From the NCBI GenBank assembly GCA_023424785.1, contig JAFADP010000063.1:1-11298 (forward strand): 11,298 nt of DNA, read 5' to 3'. The DNA is from Bacillota bacterium. Lineage in GTDB: Bacteria; Bacillota; Clostridia; Clostridiales; Clostridiaceae. Of this stretch, positions 7,194-11,298 are shown in pieces. The position numbers were made by a program, and so were the translations under genes. Each line of letters begins with the position of its first letter. The first letter of the stretch is position 1. Under the pieces are notes generated by a model. It saw nothing but the letters and a program-made list of their open reading frames with translations, had not been told where the DNA came from and did not search any database.

Positions 7194-7736
7194 ATGGATA
7201 GTGAAGTTAATTTTAATGTTATAGAATTATTAGAATATCTTCAAGATACTATAGATAGAGCACCAAGAGTTCCGATGAGTGGGAAATCTATGATAGATAA
7301 AAAAGATATTCTTGAAATAATAGATCAAATAGTTAATTATTTGCCAGATGAATTTCAGAAGGCAAAATGGATAGTTGGGGAAAAGGAGAGAATATTAGGA
7401 GAAGCTAAAAATGAATATAATAATGTAAGGAAAGAAACTATTGAAATTATGAGACAGAATGTTGAACAACATGATGTGGTTAAGGAAGCTAAAATAAGAG
7501 CACAAGAAATAATTTCAGCAGCTAAAAGAGATGCTAAGGCTATAAGATTAGGTTCAAGAGATTATTCTAATGAAATTTTAAAAGAATTAGATAATGAAAT
7601 ATTAGAAAAGAAAGAAGAGCTAATAAAGAACCTTGAGGAAAGCTATAAAAAAGCTGTAATGGATATTAGTGAAAATATTCAAGGTATTAGCTCAACAATT
7701 AAAGAAAATATTAAAGAACTACAAGGAATGCAATAG
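7194..7736 (+). CDS. Conserved coiled-coil protein of unknown function, downstream of coaD
   Basis: I do not recognise a characterised function. The protein is 180 residues, highly charged and rich in Glu, Lys and Ile, with no signal peptide or membrane span. A short N-terminal region (1-55) includes RAPRVPMSGKSMIDKKDILEI, which looks like a folded or docking motif. From about residue 55 to the end it is predicted by eye to be almost continuous helix with heptad-like hydrophobic spacing, split by a small Gly-Ser kink near 119-121. Such proteins in clostridia are often labelled ATPase or V-type ATPase subunit E/H-like, a similarity driven by coiled coil; no Walker motif is present, so I would not repeat that name. 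A GAGGGGG site (about 7182-7188) precedes the ATG. The last 18 bases overlap the end of ylbJ on the other strand. Confidence 0.8.
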   Translation: MDSEVNFNVIELLEYLQDTIDRAPRVPMSGKSMIDKKDILEIIDQIVNYLPDEFQKAKWIVGEKERILGEAKNEYNNVRKETIEIMRQNVEQHDVVKEAKIRAQEIISAAKRDAKAIRLGSRDYSNEILKELDNEILEKKEELIKNLEESYKKAVMDISENIQGISSTIKENIKELQGMQ

Positions 7737-8888
7737 TTTACTAATTATTTTACCTATGAGTGCAATAAGTAATAAAATAATTAACGGAATAAAATATGCT
7801 ATATAACTTAAGCTATAAGAACTAGGAATAGTACTTGTAAAAGTGCTGCCTAAGAATAAATTAGAGCATATAAAAGTTATAAAGAAACTTAAAACTCCTT
7901 GTAAAAGCTTTAGTAAAAAGTATCTTAATAAAGATATATTATGCTTTGCAAAGAATGAGTAACATTGTGCTATAATGGATAAGCCTGAAAATGAGCATAA
8001 AAAACTTATACAACTAAGTTTTATTGGTATTGATAAATTTGATGTTGCTATTAAATTACAACCATTAGTTATTTCAATACTACCTAGAAATAATGAGTAA
8101 AGTGAGTTTGATTTTAAGTTTAAGGTTTGTTCTATTTTATGAAATAATAATGTTATAGAAGAACTATTTTTTATTATAGTAATTAATACTGAAAATAATA
8201 TAATAAAACCACCAATAGCAAGAACGGTATTTATACCATCTTCAAGTGCTTTTTTTAAGGCACTACCAAAATTAATATTTTTATTATTTATAAGATCTAC
8301 TTTTTTTGAATAATGAGGAGATCTTATTTTTTTTTTAGTAAATAGTCCTATTAATATTATTGATAAGTAATTTGCTATTAAAAGTAGATATCCAAATTCA
8401 ATATTATTTAACATTGAACATCCAACTGTTCCTATAATAAATAATGGACCACAATTTGTAGCAATACTTATCAGTCTTAAAAATTCATCTCGTTCTATAT
8501 ATCCTAATTCATAGGTGTCAGAAGTAAATTTACCTCCTAATGGGTAACCACATAAGAAACTTACTGCTAGTGGAAAAGAGGAATTCTCTGATAGATTTAG
8601 TGGTTTACAAACTAATGGTCCCAATACCTTCGAGTATAAACTTATTCCATCGTAAGAAATAAGTAGGTTACATGCTACAGCAAAGGGAAAAGATGTAGGA
8701 AGTATAGCTTTAAACCATAAAATAGCTCCAGCAATAGAAGCTCTTAGTGAAATTTTTATATTAACAATAAACAGTATTATAAATATAGATATTATAAGAC
8801 AAATAATATAATTATTCTTAATTTTTAATAATTTAAATAATATTAACAAAAATATTATAATTAAAAGCCATAAGAAAATTTTATACAT
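7719..8888 (-). CDS. ylbJ: Sporulation integral membrane protein YlbJ
   Basis: YlbJ is a multi-spanning membrane protein required for making heat-resistant spores in B. subtilis, where it is under sigma-E control and is linked to cortex formation. It carries nucleoside-recognition (Gate) domain features, but the transported molecule is not established. The 389 residues contain many hydrophobic segments, the first at 4-22 and 28-44, and the conserved ILPTSFPF (62-69), SFLCGYPLGGK (110-120) and ATNCGPLFIIGTVG (143-156). I chose the ATG at 8888. A GTG at 8897 is in frame, but it is part of the AAGGGGTG ribosome binding site, which is correctly spaced from the ATG. The start region folds into a long hairpin, described separately. 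The gene lies 54 bases after tmcAL on the same strand and may be co-transcribed with it or have its own promoter. Confidence 0.93.
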   Translation of the reverse strand: MYKIFLWLLIIIFLLILFKLLKIKNNYIICLIISIFIILFIVNIKISLRASIAGAILWFKAILPTSFPFAVACNLLISYDGISLYSKVLGPLVCKPLNLSENSSFPLAVSFLCGYPLGGKFTSDTYELGYIERDEFLRLISIATNCGPLFIIGTVGCSMLNNIEFGYLLLIANYLSIILIGLFTKKKIRSPHYSKKVDLINNKNINFGSALKKALEDGINTVLAIGGFIILFSVLITIIKNSSSITLLFHKIEQTLNLKSNSLYSLFLGSIEITNGCNLIATSNLSIPIKLSCISFLCSFSGLSIIAQCYSFFAKHNISLLRYFLLKLLQGVLSFFITFICSNLFLGSTFTSTIPSSYSLSYIAYFIPLIILLLIALIGKIISKLLHSL

Positions 8889-8930
8889 AAAGTTCACCCC
8901 TTCTTAGACTATGTATATTTCTTATGGCTT
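8865..8930 (-). promoter_or_regulatory. Long hairpin enclosing the ylbJ ribosome binding site and start codon
   Basis: Read on the minus strand, AAGCCATAAGAAA (8930-8918) is perfectly complementary to TTTCTTATGGCTT (8877-8865). Directly inside it TATACATA (8917-8910) is perfectly complementary to TATGTATA (8889-8882). A four-base bulge (8881-8878) on the 3' side is the only interruption, giving 21 base pairs around a 20-base loop. The loop holds the AAGGGGTG ribosome binding site, and the ATG (8888-8886) is base-paired in the inner stem. The 3' outer arm lies within codons 4-8 of ylbJ. The structure is directly visible in the sequence. A role in restraining translation, or in partially stopping tmcAL transcription, is inferred. 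Confidence 0.65.
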
Positions 8931-8942
8931 AATTATATTAAC

Positions 8943-10145
8943 TTATTTAATATATAAAGGACTTCTTAAATAATCTTCCATTGGTGATATTGATGGATTT
9001 AATATGGAATATGCCTTAGTTCCAAGTAAATCTAGTTTAAGTATAGGGTCATCAATATTTTTAGGAAGCTTATTTATTATTTTAATATTATTATTTTCTT
9101 TAATTTTTTTTAGTATTTTACTTCCTGTTTCATTAAAAGCTAATGGTCTAATATAATTTGGACATGTTTTTATTAATTCATTAACATTATAATCTTCTAA
9201 TCCAATAAAAAATGATGTTAAAATTCTACTTATTGTAGTATAGGTATATCTTTTACTTTTTATATTTAAAATTAATTCATCAAAATTATTAGAATCTAAT
9301 ATTTCTTTTTTAATTTTATTTTCTAATCCCTCTCTTATATCAGGAATTTTATGTAGATTATTATTATCAGTTAATATTTTATATTTTAAGTATTTAAACA
9401 TATGTTCTGGATATACAAAAGTATAATTATGATTCTTTAATTTTTCTATAGAATCATAAGTAGCTTTTGGAACTACATCTTTAATTTTAGTTAAGTCATT
9501 AGATTCTAAAATTTTACGAATAGATGTAGCTGATGCAAATGATGATGTTATAGTTTCATCATTATAATTAGAGCCAACTCTCTTAAGTGTATATGGCTTT
9601 ATAGAACTGTTAAGTCTTATAATGGCCTTTAAATACTCTATTCCTAAAATATTGTTAGAACTAGATAGTATACTTTCTAAGTTTAAACCTTCAAGAGAAC
9701 TTTTAAGGGCATTTACTCTAGCTGTATGGTAAGGAACACCTGTTGATAATTCTTTTTTTAAATTTGTTTTATAATGAGATGTTTCATTAACAATAGTAGA
9801 AGATATTTTCATTAAGTCAGATACATCTCCATGTTCACTACCAAAGTATACATTGTCTACTACATTAGTTGAGTTTAATACACTTATTGCTCCATGACTA
9901 AAGCCTTCTGCTGAAGAAATTGAAAATATTAAAGGAAGTTCTATGACCAAGTCTACCCCATTTTTTACGGCTATTTCTGCTCTTTGCCATTTATCTATTA
10001 GAGCAGGCATTCCTCTTTGCACAAAATTACCGCTCATTACACATATTACTCCATCACAACATGTATCTTTTTTAGCCTCTGTTAAGTGATAAAGATGTCC
10101 CAGATGAAAAGGGTTATATTCGGTAATAATACCAGTTATTTTCAT
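8943..10145 (-). CDS. tmcAL: tRNA(Met) cytidine acetate ligase TmcAL (YlbM)
   Basis: TmcAL activates acetate with ATP and attaches it to C34 of elongator tRNA-Met, giving N4-acetylcytidine at the wobble position, which secures AUG decoding. The protein is 400 residues, near the 415 of B. subtilis. The N-terminal nucleotidyltransferase fold has YNPFHLGH (10-17) with the HxGH signature, CVMSGNFVQRGMPALIDKWQRAE (35-57), and further on an SATSIRK segment. The frame extends upstream to a TTG at 10175, but that stretch contains the AGGAGG itself (10161-10156), so translation starts at the ATG 10145. It diverges from pta and is followed on the same strand by ylbJ. Acetyl-CoA enzymes often sit beside it in clostridia, but TmcAL itself uses free acetate. 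Confidence 0.94.
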   Translation of the reverse strand: MKITGIITEYNPFHLGHLYHLTEAKKDTCCDGVICVMSGNFVQRGMPALIDKWQRAEIAVKNGVDLVIELPLIFSISSAEGFSHGAISVLNSTNVVDNVYFGSEHGDVSDLMKISSTIVNETSHYKTNLKKELSTGVPYHTARVNALKSSLEGLNLESILSSSNNILGIEYLKAIIRLNSSIKPYTLKRVGSNYNDETITSSFASATSIRKILESNDLTKIKDVVPKATYDSIEKLKNHNYTFVYPEHMFKYLKYKILTDNNNLHKIPDIREGLENKIKKEILDSNNFDELILNIKSKRYTYTTISRILTSFFIGLEDYNVNELIKTCPNYIRPLAFNETGSKILKKIKENNNIKIINKLPKNIDDPILKLDLLGTKAYSILNPSISPMEDYLRSPLYIK

Positions 10146-10179
10146 TAAATTTTTTCCTCCTAAAATTAGATTCAATGTA

Positions 10180-10208
10180 ATTATAACAATAATAGAAAAA
10201 TTTTTAAA
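10180..10208 (-). promoter_or_regulatory. Promoter of tmcAL
   Basis: On the minus strand a perfect TATAAT (10185-10180) is preceded by TG with one base between (extended -10), and TTTAAA (10208-10203) lies 17 bases upstream as a partial -35. The start would be near 10173, just ahead of the AGGAGG at 10161-10156. Divergent from the pta promoter. Confidence 0.65.
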
Positions 10209-10217
10209 TAAATAAGG

Positions 10218-10247
10218 TTGAAAGAGTAGGTATTAAAGGAGTATTAT
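10218..10247 (+). promoter_or_regulatory. Candidate promoter of pta
   Basis: TTGAAA (10218-10223) and TATTAT (10242-10247) are 18 bases apart. A TATAAT at 10247-10252 overlaps but would leave a 23-base spacer, so the first pairing is preferred. The predicted start near 10254 gives a leader of about 35 bases before the pta ATG. The short divergent region (10146-10289) holds this and the tmcAL promoter and nothing else that I recognise. Confidence 0.5.
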
Positions 10248-10289
10248 ATAATAAAGAAGTGTGGCATTTGATTTGAAAGGAGAAAGAAT

Positions 10290-11291
10290 ATGGAACTGAT
10301 GAGTAAAATTCTAGAAGCAGCAAAAGCCCATAGAAAAAGGATTGTACTTCCTGAAGGAACAGAAGAGAGAACTATAATAGCAGTAGAAGAGATAATGAGA
10401 CAGGAATGTGCATATCCAATTTTAATAGGAAATAGAGATGAAATATTAAAGAAAGCTGAATCTCTTAAAGTTGATTTAAGTGGAGTTGAAATAATAGATC
10501 CTAATACATCTGATAAATTAGAAACCTATATAGAAGCTTTTTATGAATTAAGAAAAAGCAAGGGTATGACATTAAGTAAGGCTGAAAAAATCGTAAGAGA
10601 TTCATTATATTTTGGTACAATGATGGTAAAATTAGATGATGCTGATGGTATGGTTTCAGGAGCTGTACATACTACAGGAGATCTTTTAAGACCAGGGTTA
10701 CAAATAATAAAAACAGCACCAGGTGTATCTGTAGTATCAAGTTTCTTTATAATGATGATACCACATAGTGTATATGGAGAAGAGGGAATGCTTTTATTCG
10801 CAGATTGTGCAGTTAATCCAAACCCAAATGCAGATCAATTAGCAGCAATAGCAATAGCTACTGCTGACACAGCTAAAGTTTTATGTAAAGTAGATCCAAA
10901 AGTAGCGATGCTTTCATTCTCAACAATGGGAAGTGCTGATCATGAATTAGTAACAAAGGTTACTGATGCAACTAAAAAAGCAAAAGAATTAAGACCAGAT
11001 CTTTTAATAGATGGAGAATTACAATTAGATGCGGCTATAGTTAAAAAAGTAGCAGAACAAAAAGCACCAAATAGTAAGGTTGCAGGAAATGCAAATGTAT
11101 TAATATTCCCAGATTTACAATCTGGAAATATAGGATATAAATTAGTTCAAAGATTTGCTAATGCATCAGCCATAGGACCAATATGTCAAGGTTTTGCTAA
11201 ACCAATTAATGATTTATCTAGAGGATGTAGTGCTGGTGATATAGTAAATGTTGTTGCTATAACAGCAGTTCAAGCAACAATGAATGATTAA
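10290..11291 (+). CDS. pta: Phosphate acetyltransferase
   Basis: Pta interconverts acetyl-CoA and acetyl phosphate, the first step of the Pta-AckA route by which fermenting clostridia make ATP and acetate. The complete 333-residue protein is the short, single-domain (class I) type without the N-terminal DRTGG region. It shows the family pattern RIVLPEGTEERT (18-29), MVSGAVHTTGDLLRPGLQIIKTAPG in the middle, FADCAVNPNPNADQLAAIA, and the C-terminal GNANVLIFPDLQSGNIGYKLVQR. AGGAG (10278-10282) lies seven bases before the ATG at 10290; an in-frame ATG at 10299 would be too far from it. The stop is seven bases before the window end, so the expected partner ackA would lie just outside. Confidence 0.97.
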   Translation: MELMSKILEAAKAHRKRIVLPEGTEERTIIAVEEIMRQECAYPILIGNRDEILKKAESLKVDLSGVEIIDPNTSDKLETYIEAFYELRKSKGMTLSKAEKIVRDSLYFGTMMVKLDDADGMVSGAVHTTGDLLRPGLQIIKTAPGVSVVSSFFIMMIPHSVYGEEGMLLFADCAVNPNPNADQLAAIAIATADTAKVLCKVDPKVAMLSFSTMGSADHELVTKVTDATKKAKELRPDLLIDGELQLDAAIVKKVAEQKAPNSKVAGNANVLIFPDLQSGNIGYKLVQRFANASAIGPICQGFAKPINDLSRGCSAGDIVNVVAITAVQATMND

Positions 11292-11298
11292 TAGGTTA

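Noticed and set aside
7742..7783. 11-bp perfect inverted repeat inside the 3' end of ylbJ, considered as a terminator
   Set aside because: The stem is only A and T, the loop is 20 bases, and no T-run follows on either strand; chance is likely in such DNA.
8906..8913. CATAGTCT on the minus strand as a sigma-E -10 for ylbJ
   Set aside because: No -35-like element stands at a suitable distance and the transcript would begin at or inside the ribosome binding site. The TATAAT at 8937-8932 also lacks a convincing -35, so no promoter was annotated for ylbJ.
10146..10175. TTG-initiated N-terminal extension of tmcAL
   Set aside because: The ten extra codons include the AGGAGG that drives the ATG at 10145, and the family starts at MKITGIITEYNPFH.

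Overview
The window is a gene-dense, AT-rich stretch of chromosome from an endospore-forming Firmicute, most likely a Clostridium sensu stricto-like anaerobe. Three things point there: strongly A/T-ending codons with consensus AGGAGG ribosome binding sites, two sporulation genes (spoVM and ylbJ), and a fermentative phosphate acetyltransferase (pta). Gene order is a rearranged version of two Bacillus subtilis neighbourhoods: rsgA-(rpe)-thiN-spoVM-rpmB-yloU-yloV-recG, and ylbH(rsmD)-ylbI(coaD)-ylbJ-ylbM. No mobile element, CRISPR array, tRNA or rRNA is visible, and no gene-free gap exceeds 300 bases.

Layout. Positions 1-1457 run rightward: the 3' part of rsgA (ribosome assembly GTPase), thiN (thiamine pyrophosphokinase) and the tiny spore-coat scaffold gene spoVM. 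rpmB (ribosomal protein L28, four-cysteine form) lies on the opposite strand at 1602-1793, and two back-to-back intrinsic terminators separate it from spoVM. A divergent promoter region then drives rpmB leftward and an Asp23-family gene plus fakA (fatty acid kinase) rightward. A strong terminator follows fakA, and recG begins only 25 bases after its stem. A new promoter precedes rsmD-coaD-(coiled-coil protein), a tight cluster. This cluster ends tail-to-tail with ylbJ, with an 18-base overlap of coding sequence. ylbJ and tmcAL run leftward from 10145, and pta runs rightward from 10290 to the window end, where ackA would be expected next.

Functionally the window mixes translation and ribosome maintenance (RsgA, L28, RsmD, TmcAL), cofactor synthesis (ThiN, CoaD), lipid and acetate metabolism (FakA, Pta), DNA repair (RecG) and sporulation (SpoVM, YlbJ). 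These are mostly well-known core genes, and I do not see an undescribed multi-gene system. The most unusual signal is a 21-bp interrupted hairpin that encloses the ribosome binding site and start codon of ylbJ. Secondary points are a terminator directly in front of recG with no room for a promoter behind it, the missing rpe between rsgA and thiN, and an uncharacterised coiled-coil gene attached to coaD.
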